Positions 1-9,354 of a DNA stretch of 12,807 bases are shown here, piece after piece. The translations under genes were made by a program, and so were the position numbers. Position 1 is the stretch's first letter. The number at the start of each line of letters is the position of its first letter. The notes under the pieces are model-generated. The model did no database searches and was not told the DNA's origin. It worked only from the letters and a program-made list of their open reading frames with translations. The stretch comes from Verrucomicrobiales bacterium (GTDB lineage: Bacteria > Verrucomicrobiota > Verrucomicrobiia > Verrucomicrobiales > DEV007). The stretch is from contig JABDJT010000319.1 in the NCBI GenBank assembly GCA_013003335.1, forward strand, positions 1-12,807, in the 5' to 3' direction.

Positions 1-2910
1 GCTCCTGGACTGGGTGCTGAATTCGAAACGGACATTCTGCCCATTTTCAAGACCCACTGCTATGAATGCCATGGTCCGGAAAAACAGAAGTCGGGTTTCC
101 GGCTCGACCTGCGGTCGGCGGCGTTGCGGGGCGGGAGTGAAAGCGTGGCGATCGTGCCCGGCAAACCGGACGAGAGTCCGCTCCTGGAATACGTGAGTCT
201 GCCGAATAATGACGATCTGCGGATGCCGCCGAAGGGCGACGGGTTGAGCGAAGCGGAAGTGGGAGCGCTGCGCAAATGGGTCGCGGGCGGCGCAGTTTGG
301 CCGGATGAATTGGCGGGGGAGGATCCGCGACTGGACCACTGGGCGTGGCAACCGATTTCAGTCAGTGGTGAGCGAACAAAAGCGAACAGCGTTGATGAGT
401 TTGTCAGGGCGAAGCTGAAGGAGAAAGGCCTGACCATGTCGGCCACTGCAGATCGGAGGACATTGATTCGACGCTTGTCGTTCGATCTCCATGGAATGCC
501 GCCTTCTCCCGAAGCGGTTAAAGCATTCGTTCAGGATCCCGATCCGGATGCTTACAAAAGACTGGTGGAGCAACTCCTGGATTCTCCACATTACGGAGAG
601 CGCTACGCGCGCCACTGGCTCGACATCGCCCACTACGCGGATACGCACGGCTTCGAACGGGATAAGCGGCGGGACTCGGCCTGGCGATATCGTGATTATG
701 TGATTTCCGCATTGAATGCAGATAAGCCTTACGACCGCTTTCTCCGGGAACAAATCGCGGGGGACGTGCTTTGGCCGAATGACGAAGCTGCGACTGTCGC
801 GACTGGTTTCCTTGCAGCCGGACCCTGGGACTTCGTCGGGCAGGTGGAAACAAAAAGCCCCGTTTTGCGTCGATCAGCACGCGCGCTCGATTTGGACGAC
901 ATCACGACCCAGGTGATGACATCGACGATGGCAATGACGGTGAATTGCGCCCGCTGTCACGACCATAAGCTTGATCCGATCTCGCAGGAGGAATATTACC
1001 AACTCACCGCCGTATTTGCGGGGGTGAAACGGGCTGAACGCGTGACGTCACAAAAGCGGCTGACCGAGTACGAAGCGACAAAAGCAGAGCTGACGAAACA
1101 GAAAAACGCACTCGCGTATCGTATCGGGCAGCTGCGGGGAGACGGTCTGGATTTGGCTGACATCGTCGGTGGCGGCAATGGGCACGGCTCGGGGACTTTC
1201 GGAAACGGGATTGATCCGCGCAACGCCGCTGTGCAGACACGGAAATTTGGCGCGCTGGGCAACGTGAAGACAAATCACTACGCCAAATCGAAATTCGCAT
1301 TTGTCGATGGCGTGGTAATCGCAAACGGGAAGGATGGCGCGGAAATTCCGGTCAGCTCATCCGGCCATTCCGTGAGCGGGATTCCCACCACCGGTGGTGG
1401 GGCGTGGGACCACATTCGAAACGGCCCGGTCGCCAGCCAACATTCTTCGAAACACGGTGACATTGATTTTACCTTGGATGGCAACACGCTGCTCGGCATC
1501 CACGCCAACGCGGGTATCACCTTTGACTTGAACAAAATTCGCCGGGCAACGGGCGAAACGGAGATGCGGTTCACCTCGCAAGTCGGATACTTCGGTGCGT
1601 CGGGCGGGAACCGTGCAGATGTGTGGATTTTCATTGATGGTCAGCAGGCAGTGACCTTCAAGCACCTCAAGCGGCAGGATGGATTACAGGTAATCGATCT
1701 TGCATTGCCGGGCACCGCGCAGTTTCTCACTTTGCTCGCCACCGATGGCGGAAATGGTTACAGCATGGACCAGGTCGGGTTCGGCAATCCCAAATTGATC
1801 CCGGCGAAGCCGAAAGCTCTCTCCGAAGCCGGCGCCCGCGAACTGACGCGACTCCGGCACGAATCTACATCAATCGATTCAAAAATTGCGGCACTCGGCC
1901 CGCCGCCAAAGTTTTACGGTGTCGTCGCGGAAAAGGATATGCCGGAGGTGCGAATACAGCGACGCGGTAACCCGGAAGCAGAATTCGGAGACCCGCTCTC
2001 CCCCGGCGCACTCTCAGCCCTCGCGATGCTTGATCCGAAACTCGGAGACAGGAATTCCTCCGAGAAAGAGCGACGAAAAGCCCTGTCAGAGTGGATCACT
2101 CATCCGGACAATCCGCTGACCGCCCGGGTGATCGTGAATCGGCTCTGGCATTGGCATTTCGGGCAGGGCATTGTGGATACGCCGAGCGATTTTGGTCTCG
2201 GCGGCGGACGTCCCTCCCATCCTGAATTGCTCGATTGGCTCGCGGCCGAGTTGATCCGGAACAAGTGGTCCCTCAAGGCGATCCATCGTCTCATTCTACA
2301 GAGCGACGCTTACCGGCAAATCTCGACTTTCCCGGTAAACGATCTCCGAATCGCTGTCGATGCGGGAAATCGCCTCGTCTGGCGCCAAAATCCACGGCGG
2401 ATCGAAGCAGAAGCTGTGCGGGACACCGTGCTGGCCGTGAGCGGCAAACTGAATCGCGAGCGTGGCGGTCCGGGCTTTGAAGATTTTAAATACACCGAGG
2501 CATATGCGCCGATCTATGAATACGTCACCGCGGATGAGCCAAAGGTCTGGCGGCGCAGTATTTACCGCTACATTGTGAGGACGACACCGGATCAGTTCCT
2601 CACCACCCTCGATTGTCCCGACCCGGCCAACTTCAATCCGAAACGGCTGACAACGACCACGCCGCTTCAATCGCTCGCTCTCTACAATAATGAATTCATG
2701 TTGAAACAGGCGCAGTTTCTTGCCGAGCGCCTGGAAGCGGAGGTTGGAGGCGATGCCGGCGCGCAGGCCAGTCGCGCCTTCCAATATGCGTTCGGGCGCC
2801 TCCCGCAAAGGGAGGAGGCTCAGCTGGCGGAAGATGTGATCAGCCAACACGGCCTGTTTGTCCTTTGCCGCTCCCTGTTAAATGCCAACGAATTCGTTTA
2901 CGTTGATTAG
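1..2910 (+). CDS. PSCyt1-DUF1549-NPCBM-like-DUF1553 protein, 5'-truncated by the window edge
   Basis: Reading frame 1 is open from the first base to TAG at 2908-2910 (969 residues visible; the start codon and probably a signal peptide lie before the window). Numbering from the first visible codon: a PSCyt1-type cytochrome domain with heme motif CYECH at 20-24 (bases 58-72); a PSCyt2/DUF1549 domain about 128-350 with a second CxxCH, CARCH, at 316-320 (bases 946-960); a short coiled coil about 360-385; a beta-rich insert about 413-600 resembling NPCBM carbohydrate-binding modules (end motif TDGGNGYSMDQVGFG); and a PSD1/DUF1553 domain about 690-945 with VNRLWHWHFGQG. This domain order is typical of Planctomycetes and Verrucomicrobia, where the proteins are thought to be periplasmic heme proteins used in polysaccharide or sulfated-sugar metabolism; the exact reaction is unknown. 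The usual DUF1501 partner gene is not downstream; it could lie upstream of the window. Confidence 0.93.
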   Translation, partial: APGLGAEFETDILPIFKTHCYECHGPEKQKSGFRLDLRSAALRGGSESVAIVPGKPDESPLLEYVSLPNNDDLRMPPKGDGLSEAEVGALRKWVAGGAVWPDELAGEDPRLDHWAWQPISVSGERTKANSVDEFVRAKLKEKGLTMSATADRRTLIRRLSFDLHGMPPSPEAVKAFVQDPDPDAYKRLVEQLLDSPHYGERYARHWLDIAHYADTHGFERDKRRDSAWRYRDYVISALNADKPYDRFLREQIAGDVLWPNDEAATVATGFLAAGPWDFVGQVETKSPVLRRSARALDLDDITTQVMTSTMAMTVNCARCHDHKLDPISQEEYYQLTAVFAGVKRAERVTSQKRLTEYEATKAELTKQKNALAYRIGQLRGDGLDLADIVGGGNGHGSGTFGNGIDPRNAAVQTRKFGALGNVKTNHYAKSKFAFVDGVVIANGKDGAEIPVSSSGHSVSGIPTTGGGAWDHIRNGPVASQHSSKHGDIDFTLDGNTLLGIHANAGITFDLNKIRRATGETEMRFTSQVGYFGASGGNRADVWIFIDGQQAVTFKHLKRQDGLQVIDLALPGTAQFLTLLATDGGNGYSMDQVGFGNPKLIPAKPKALSEAGARELTRLRHESTSIDSKIAALGPPPKFYGVVAEKDMPEVRIQRRGNPEAEFGDPLSPGALSALAMLDPKLGDRNSSEKERRKALSEWITHPDNPLTARVIVNRLWHWHFGQGIVDTPSDFGLGGGRPSHPELLDWLAAELIRNKWSLKAIHRLILQSDAYRQISTFPVNDLRIAVDAGNRLVWRQNPRRIEAEAVRDTVLAVSGKLNRERGGPGFEDFKYTEAYAPIYEYVTADEPKVWRRSIYRYIVRTTPDQFLTTLDCPDPANFNPKRLTTTTPLQSLALYNNEFMLKQAQFLAERLEAEVGGDAGAQASRAFQYAFGRLPQREEAQLAEDVISQHGLFVLCRSLLNANEFVYVD

Positions 2911-2953
2911 GATTCACGCCATCCTTGAACAGGTCTGCGCCCACGGGAAAAAT

Positions 2954-2996
2954 CGATCCAACAGGGTCTGTTCAGCAACCGCACCCTGTTGATTCG
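2954..2996. repeat. Dispersed 43-nt palindromic repeat, copy A
   Basis: Left arm CGATCCAACAGGGT (2954-2967) pairs with right arm ACCCTGTTGATTCG (2983-2996) at 12 of 14 positions around a 15-nt loop that holds a small inner stem (GTT 2970-2972 / AAC 2977-2979). It has the same total length, loop length and arm sequence as copy B, and lies 44 bp after the DUF1553 gene stop. It could act as a bidirectional structure or weak terminator, but no T-tract follows on the + strand; a run of five T follows on the - strand. Confidence 0.8.
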
Positions 2997-3015
2997 AAAA
3001 CCGGTTCGTGTCAGT

Positions 3016-3061
3016 TTTTTGAGTGCGTGAGATTGCGCATCGCACGGAATTTTTTCAAAAA
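3016..3061. promoter_or_regulatory. Interrupted inverted repeat in the katG leader
   Basis: TTTTTGA-GTGCG (3016-3027) is mirrored by CGCAC (3041-3045) and, after a 9-nt insertion, TCAAAAA (3055-3061). The element sits about 80-130 bp upstream of the katG start, where a peroxide- or metal-responsive regulator could bind. I do not recognise an OxyR, PerR or Fur box in it and see no convincing -35/-10 pair nearby, so a regulatory role is only a possibility. Confidence 0.22.
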
Positions 3062-3132
3062 TCGGTTGGAGATTGGGGCAACCCGCTTCACCATTTTCAG
3101 ACGTAACAGATTTTCATCCCAATAATCGAACC

Positions 3133-3136
3133 AGGA
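3133..3136 (+). promoter_or_regulatory. katG ribosome binding site
   Basis: AGGA lies 7 nt before the ATG at 3144. This supports that start over the in-frame ATG at 3159, which has no comparable purine stretch at the right distance. Confidence 0.6.
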
Positions 3137-3143
3137 ATATCAC

Positions 3144-5381
<2,238 letters not shown>

Positions 5382-5410
5382 TCATCTTCTTTCGAAAAAA
5401 CCAATTCGCC

Positions 5411-5440
5411 GGGGGCGTATCCAATTTCGGATGCGCCTCC
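5411..5440 (+). terminator. Hairpin after katG, possible terminator
   Basis: A 12-bp GC-rich stem (5411-5422 with 5429-5440, including two G-T wobbles) closes a 6-nt AATTTC loop, 29 bp after the katG stop. There is no T-tract directly after it on the + strand, so it is not a classical intrinsic terminator. On the - strand a run of six T follows after about 9 nt. Confidence 0.4.
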
Positions 5441-5486
5441 GTCGCTTGAATTTCTAAGAAACCGCCTCCCCAGGGGTCTACCCCAC

Positions 5487-5903
5487 ATGAAAACTCCACT
5501 TTTCGCGCTCCTCGCGGTAGCGGTTACGTTCGCCGCCGTGTCATCGGCTCTCGCCATGGTTTCCGTTGCCTCAGTCAAATCGCTGGATGAGATGCCCAAG
5601 CATCTCAAATTCCGCACCAGCCCCGCCACCCAACACGATCTGATCAATGTATGGATTACTGTCGTTGAACCGAATCCGAAAGATGTCGGCGTCTGGGCGA
5701 GCCTGACCACCAAGGTCGACGGCAAAATTCACTCACGAGCCAGCCTCGTTTCCCATAAAAAAGAAGACGGCTTCTCCCTCAGCTTCCAGATGCCGCGCGA
5801 ATCCTTCGATGAATCGACCATTATGATTGCCGTTCGCGGAAATGATCTCAGAGATGTCGGGCACGAAGTCGCGCTGAAGCTTTTCAAACCAGAGAAGGAA
5901 TAG
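5487..5903 (+). CDS. Small secreted protein of unknown function (138 aa)
   Basis: I do not recognise the family. The N-terminus is a clear Sec signal peptide: MKT, a hydrophobic stretch of about 17 residues (LFALLAVAVTFAAVSSA), and a probable cut after ALA near residue 23. The mature part of about 115 residues alternates short hydrophobic and polar runs (INVWITVVEP, VGVWASLTTKVDG, STIMIAVRG, EVALKLFKP), which suggests a small beta-sandwich. It has no cysteines, so no disulfides or heme motif. The ATG at 5487 is the only start giving the full signal peptide. The ribosome binding site is poor: an AGGGG at 5472-5476 lies inside a tiny inverted repeat GGGGT-ct-ACCCC (5473-5484). The gene is followed after 57 bp by the SASA hydrolase on the same strand, so the two may be co-transcribed and exported together. 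Confidence 0.75.
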   Translation: MKTPLFALLAVAVTFAAVSSALAMVSVASVKSLDEMPKHLKFRTSPATQHDLINVWITVVEPNPKDVGVWASLTTKVDGKIHSRASLVSHKKEDGFSLSFQMPRESFDESTIMIAVRGNDLRDVGHEVALKLFKPEKE

Positions 5904-5960
5904 CCGCCAGCGCCCTGTTTTACGCTTCCCGAATCTGTCGATTTGTAGAAGATCAGCGAA

Positions 5961-7163
5961 ATGAAAACGTCCCGTTCGCTTCTTAAAACTCTCCTGGTCG
6001 TCGTCCTGGCGGGTGGCCTATCGATTCCCACTGCCGCGCAAAAGAAGAGCCCGCTCAAAGTTTACGTCCTCGTCGGTCAGTCGAACATGCAGGGCCACGC
6101 CCGCGCTCACACCCTCGAACACATCGGCATGGACGAGAAAACCGCGCCGATCCATACCGCGCTCGTTGCCAAAGACGGCACCCCGAAACTTCACGACGAC
6201 GTGTTCATTTCCTATCTCTCATCCAATGGAGTAAAATCCGGCAAACTCTCCACCGGATTTGGTGCCGACGACGGAAAAATTGGCCCCGAGTTGGCGTTCG
6301 GAGTTTTTACGCAAAAGCATGTCGTCGAACCGATCCTGATCATCAAAGCCGCCTGGGGAGGAAAAAGCCTCAACACCGATTTTCGTCCGCCCTCTGCCGG
6401 GCCCTATGTTTTTAACGAAACTCAGCTCGAAAATTTCAAAAAACAGGGCAAAGACCTCGCCGAAATCAAAGCCGCCAAAGCGGAGGCGACCGGCCATTAC
6501 TACCGCCTCACCGTCGAACACGTGCAAGACACCCTCGCCAAAATCGGCGACGTCGTTCCCGGTTACACCGATGGTCACTACGAGCTCGCCGGGTTTGTCT
6601 GGTTCCAGGGCTGGAATGACATGGTCGATCGCGGCACCTACCCGACGCGAGATCAGCCGGGCGGATATGACGCCTACACCGAGGTCATGGCCCACTTCAT
6701 CCGCGACATGCGTAGAGATCTCGACGCGCCCGAGATGCCGTTCGTCATCGGCGTAATTGGTGTTGGCGGTCCCGTGTCAAAATATGGCCCGAGTCAGCAG
6801 CGCTACGCCGGCGTTCATCAAAACATCCGCGACGCTATGGCCGCGCCAGCCGCTATGCCCGAATTCAAAGGCAACGTCGCCGCCGTTTTGACGGAGAATT
6901 TCTGGGACCTTCAGCTCACCGAATTGAAGGAGAAAGAAGGCAAAGCGAGGCAGCAGGCGAAAGAGCTGAAAGTCGGCCGCGACGAAGAACGTGCTGCGTT
7001 CGAAAAATTCCGGGACGAAGAACTGACGGCCGAAGAGCAAAAAATTCTTGAGATCGGCATTTCAAACCAGGCCTATCACTACCTCGGTTCCGCCAAGATT
7101 CTCTCCGGGATTGGAAAAGCGTTTGCCGATGCGATCGCCGAAATGCGGGACTCGGCAGAGTGA
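5961..7163 (+). CDS. Secreted SASA/sialate O-acetylesterase-like carbohydrate esterase (DUF303)
   Basis: A 400-residue SGNH-type hydrolase of the SASA family, which removes acetyl groups from sugars outside the cytoplasm; the substrate here (sialic acid, xylan or another acetylated polysaccharide) cannot be told. A signal peptide covers about residues 1-26 (hydrophobic LLKTLLVVVLAGGLS, probable cut after AAQ). The nucleophile is Ser41 in VLVGQSNMQGHA. Other family blocks are KAAWGGKSL near residue 135 and VWFQGWND at 213-220. A likely catalytic His373 lies in QAYHYLGSAKILSGIGKAF near the C-terminus. Before it is a strongly charged Lys/Glu/Arg segment (about 317-360) that looks like a helical or coiled-coil insertion. 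ATG at 5961 starts the signal peptide; no strong ribosome binding site is seen. The stop is 4 bp from the stop of the convergent PQQ dehydrogenase gene. Confidence 0.9.
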   Translation: MKTSRSLLKTLLVVVLAGGLSIPTAAQKKSPLKVYVLVGQSNMQGHARAHTLEHIGMDEKTAPIHTALVAKDGTPKLHDDVFISYLSSNGVKSGKLSTGFGADDGKIGPELAFGVFTQKHVVEPILIIKAAWGGKSLNTDFRPPSAGPYVFNETQLENFKKQGKDLAEIKAAKAEATGHYYRLTVEHVQDTLAKIGDVVPGYTDGHYELAGFVWFQGWNDMVDRGTYPTRDQPGGYDAYTEVMAHFIRDMRRDLDAPEMPFVIGVIGVGGPVSKYGPSQQRYAGVHQNIRDAMAAPAAMPEFKGNVAAVLTENFWDLQLTELKEKEGKARQQAKELKVGRDEERAAFEKFRDEELTAEEQKILEIGISNQAYHYLGSAKILSGIGKAFADAIAEMRDSAE

Positions 7164-7167
7164 ATCT

Positions 7168-9246
7168 TCAGGAGTCCTCTGACGGCAGCGCAAACACCAC
7201 CAGGCTCCCGCCCTTCGGTCGCCCCGATTTTCCACCGCCAGCTGAAATCGCGACGTACTGGCGACCATCGATCATGTAAGTGCTCGGCGTCGCGTTTCCT
7301 CCGAAGGGCAACTTCGTTTTCCACAAAACCTCGCCGGTTTCCTTGTCAAAAACGCGGAAGGTTTCGTCCGCCGTTGCCCCGATAAAAATCAAGCCGCCGG
7401 CCGTCACGAGCGGTCCGCCGTAATTTTCCGTGCCGGTTGGCGGAATCCCACGCGCGGTCAGCTCGGGATACTCGCCAAGAGTGACCGTCCACTTGATTTC
7501 GCCCGTGTTCAGATCCACTGCGTTCAGCGTCCCCCACGGCGGTTTGATCGCCGGATAACCCTCCGGATCGAGCCAGCGCCGGAATCCGCCGAATGCATAT
7601 TCCACCGGCTCATCCGACTTTTCCGCCGATTTTGGAACACCCGGCTCCTGCCGATTCGCCGATGGCTTTTCGATCGCGTCTTCGGCGATCAGATACTTGA
7701 TGATCGCGTTCCGCTTCGCCTCCGGCATCGTCGAGTAGCCCGGCATTCGCCCACCGCCCACGCGGGTGATCTGCTCAATTTCCTCCAGCGTTTTGCGTTT
7801 TGAAATATCAACCAGCGACGGAAATTCCGCCGCCGCATTTCCTTTTCGATCCAGCCCGTGGCAAGCTCCACAGAAGACCATGTAATCCTTTTCGCCCGGC
7901 ACCAGCTTCGTTCCGTCGGGCCGCCGCGTCTCGACCATCTGCAGCAACCACGGCATTTCATTGATGTTCACATAATAAATCCCGTCCGGATCGGCCGCAC
8001 CGCCGCCCCATTCCATGCCGCCGTCAAAACCGGGAAACATCACCGTTTCGTTCAAACTCGGTGCGGGAAACGGACCGAAATTTGGCGACGCTCGAATGCG
8101 ATCGAGCGTCAGTTGCTTGGTTTCCGGAGAAATATTCGAGACATCCGCTTCCGTGTATTTTTGCCGCATCAACGGCTTTGGCTTCGTCGGAAACGGCTGC
8201 GTCGGCCAGGCCTGCTCACCCTTCAGATCCGATTGCGGAACCGGCCGTTCCTCGATCGGCCAAAGCGGTTCACCCGTCACCCGATCAAACACAAACAGCA
8301 GCCCGTGCTTCGATCCCTGCGCGACGGCGTCGACTTTTTTGCCTTCGTGATTCACCGTCAGCAACACCGGCGGGCACGGCAAATCTTTGTCGAGCAAATC
8401 GTGATGCACGATCTGAAAATGCCAAATCCGCTTCCCCGTTTTCGCATCGAGCGCGAGGATGCAATTCGCGAACAGATTTTTTCCGTGTCGTTTTCCCCCA
8501 TAAAAATCCGGCTCCGCTGTTTTCGTCGCAACATAGACAATTCCCCGTTCTTCATCCAGCGATTGCCCGCACCACGGCATCAGCCCAGTCGCCGTTTTCC
8601 ACGCATCCTTCGGCCACGTGTCGTGCCCCATTTCGCCTTGCCGCGGGATGAGGTGAAAAATCCAGCGCTGCTCACCGGTCCGAACGTCATACGCCCGCAC
8701 CGCGCCCTTTCCGCCGACGCCACCGACGATCAGCTTGTCCTTAAAGATTATCCAGGGTGTGTTCAAACCCGACCCAAGCTCGATCGATCCATTCTCCCCA
8801 AAACTCCGAATCGTCTGCCCCGTTTTCGGATCAACCGCGAACAGAATCCCCGCCACCGCTGTGAAAAGCCGCTTCTCTCCGCCTTCGTCGTTCTCCCAAT
8901 AAACCAGCCCACGCTGGCGCGCCCGCCCTTTTCCCGATCGTTCCTTTTCCGGATCCCACGTCCAGATTTCTTCCCCGGTCGCCCCGTTCAGCGCGACAAT
9001 TTTCCGAGTCTGCGTCGGCGTAAAGAGCACTCCGTCCACGATCAAATTATTCGCCTGATATTCCGCTTTTTCCCCTGTGTCGAACGTCCACGCAACTTCC
9101 AATTTCGAAACCGTATCCCGGTTAATCTGATTCAATTCCGAATACAAATCCCGCTCCTTGCCGCCGAGATAAACCGGCCAGTCCTTGTCCTGCGCGGACA
9201 CACAATTGATCAACAGCAGCGATATTAGACACAGGCTTTTCATCAT
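7168..9246 (-). CDS. PQQ-dependent dehydrogenase with internal cytochrome c domain
   Basis: A 692-residue secreted quinoprotein of the glucose/quinate/alcohol dehydrogenase superfamily. It oxidises a sugar or alcohol with pyrroloquinoline quinone and passes electrons to its own c-type heme. The beta-propeller shows at least six tryptophan-docking-type repeats with core TGExxW (ALNGATGEEIWTW, AYDVRTGEQRWIF, ALDAKTGKRIWHF, VFDRVTGEPLW, AVDLNTGEIKW, VFDKETGEVLW) and the family motif HHDLLDKDLP. A cytochrome c module is inserted at about residues 450-530 with CGACH at 459-463 (bases 7858-7872) and a probable axial Met in GGGRMPGYSTMPE; propeller sequence resumes afterwards to the C-terminus. The start chosen is ATG at 9246, which begins the signal peptide MMKSLCLISLLLINCVSAQ; an upstream in-frame start at 9324 would add residues encoded by repeat copy B. 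No good ribosome binding site is visible. The DUF2490-like gene lies upstream on the same strand, 108 bp away. Confidence 0.93.
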   Translation of the reverse strand: MMKSLCLISLLLINCVSAQDKDWPVYLGGKERDLYSELNQINRDTVSKLEVAWTFDTGEKAEYQANNLIVDGVLFTPTQTRKIVALNGATGEEIWTWDPEKERSGKGRARQRGLVYWENDEGGEKRLFTAVAGILFAVDPKTGQTIRSFGENGSIELGSGLNTPWIIFKDKLIVGGVGGKGAVRAYDVRTGEQRWIFHLIPRQGEMGHDTWPKDAWKTATGLMPWCGQSLDEERGIVYVATKTAEPDFYGGKRHGKNLFANCILALDAKTGKRIWHFQIVHHDLLDKDLPCPPVLLTVNHEGKKVDAVAQGSKHGLLFVFDRVTGEPLWPIEERPVPQSDLKGEQAWPTQPFPTKPKPLMRQKYTEADVSNISPETKQLTLDRIRASPNFGPFPAPSLNETVMFPGFDGGMEWGGGAADPDGIYYVNINEMPWLLQMVETRRPDGTKLVPGEKDYMVFCGACHGLDRKGNAAAEFPSLVDISKRKTLEEIEQITRVGGGRMPGYSTMPEAKRNAIIKYLIAEDAIEKPSANRQEPGVPKSAEKSDEPVEYAFGGFRRWLDPEGYPAIKPPWGTLNAVDLNTGEIKWTVTLGEYPELTARGIPPTGTENYGGPLVTAGGLIFIGATADETFRVFDKETGEVLWKTKLPFGGNATPSTYMIDGRQYVAISAGGGKSGRPKGGSLVVFALPSEDS

Positions 9247-9253
9247 GAAATTA

Positions 9254-9296
9254 CGAATCAACAGGGTTGGTTTGGCGAACATACCCTGTTGGTTCG
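9254..9296. repeat. Dispersed 43-nt palindromic repeat, copy B
   Basis: Left arm CGAATCAACAGGGT (9254-9267) and right arm ACCCTGTTGGTTCG (9283-9296) match at 13 of 14 positions around a 15-nt loop. The loop can form an inner 4-bp stem GTTT (9270-9273) / GAAC (9277-9280) with a GGC triloop, separated from the outer stem by a 2x2 internal loop. It begins 7 bp upstream of the PQQ dehydrogenase ATG, so it would lie in that gene's leader if transcription starts upstream of it. Overall identity to copy A is 32 of 43 positions, concentrated in the arms. Confidence 0.85.
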
Positions 9297-9310
9297 TTTT
9301 GGGAAGCCGC

Positions 9311-9334
9311 ACACAGAGACGCAAAGGCGCAGAG
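9311..9334 (+). repeat. Three tandem 8-nt units, consensus RCRCARAG
   Basis: ACACAGAG, ACGCAAAG and GCGCAGAG follow each other without a gap in the 58 bp between repeat copy B and the DUF2490 gene stop. Short purine-rich repeats of this kind (reading AGACGCAAAGGCGCAGAG) are scattered in many environmental bacterial genomes; from memory they are intergenic and often create spurious small ORFs. Function unknown. Confidence 0.6.
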
Positions 9335-9354
9335 AAGTTTCAAGTTTCACAACC

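Noticed and set aside
1384..1401. Perfect 18-bp palindrome CCCACCACCGGTGGTGGG
   Set aside because: It lies inside the DUF1549/DUF1553 gene and encodes Pro-Thr-Thr-Gly-Gly-Gly; the symmetry follows from Thr ACC and Gly GGT codons, and no second copy is seen.
2954..2996. Repeat copies as integron attC sites
   Set aside because: The arms do not contain the RYYYAAC/GTTRRRY core pair, no integrase gene is present, and the neighbouring genes are large housekeeping-type genes in both orientations.
2925..3125. Possible small gene of 66 codons between the DUF1553 gene and katG
   Set aside because: It starts with TTG without a ribosome site, runs through repeat copy A and has no domain or signal-like sequence.
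5911..5935. CCCTGTT followed by CGAATC before the SASA gene, like a degraded copy of the palindromic repeat
   Set aside because: Only a 7-nt core is shared, the spacing is wrong and there is no left arm.
7858..9228. Long open frame on the + strand opposite the PQQ dehydrogenase (456 codons)
   Set aside because: It is the antisense of a clearly coding gene, with an Arg/Pro-rich, low-complexity translation and no recognisable domain.
9247..9324. N-terminal extension of the PQQ dehydrogenase from an upstream start at 9324
   Set aside because: The added 26 residues are encoded by repeat copy B and place a non-signal sequence before an otherwise standard signal peptide.
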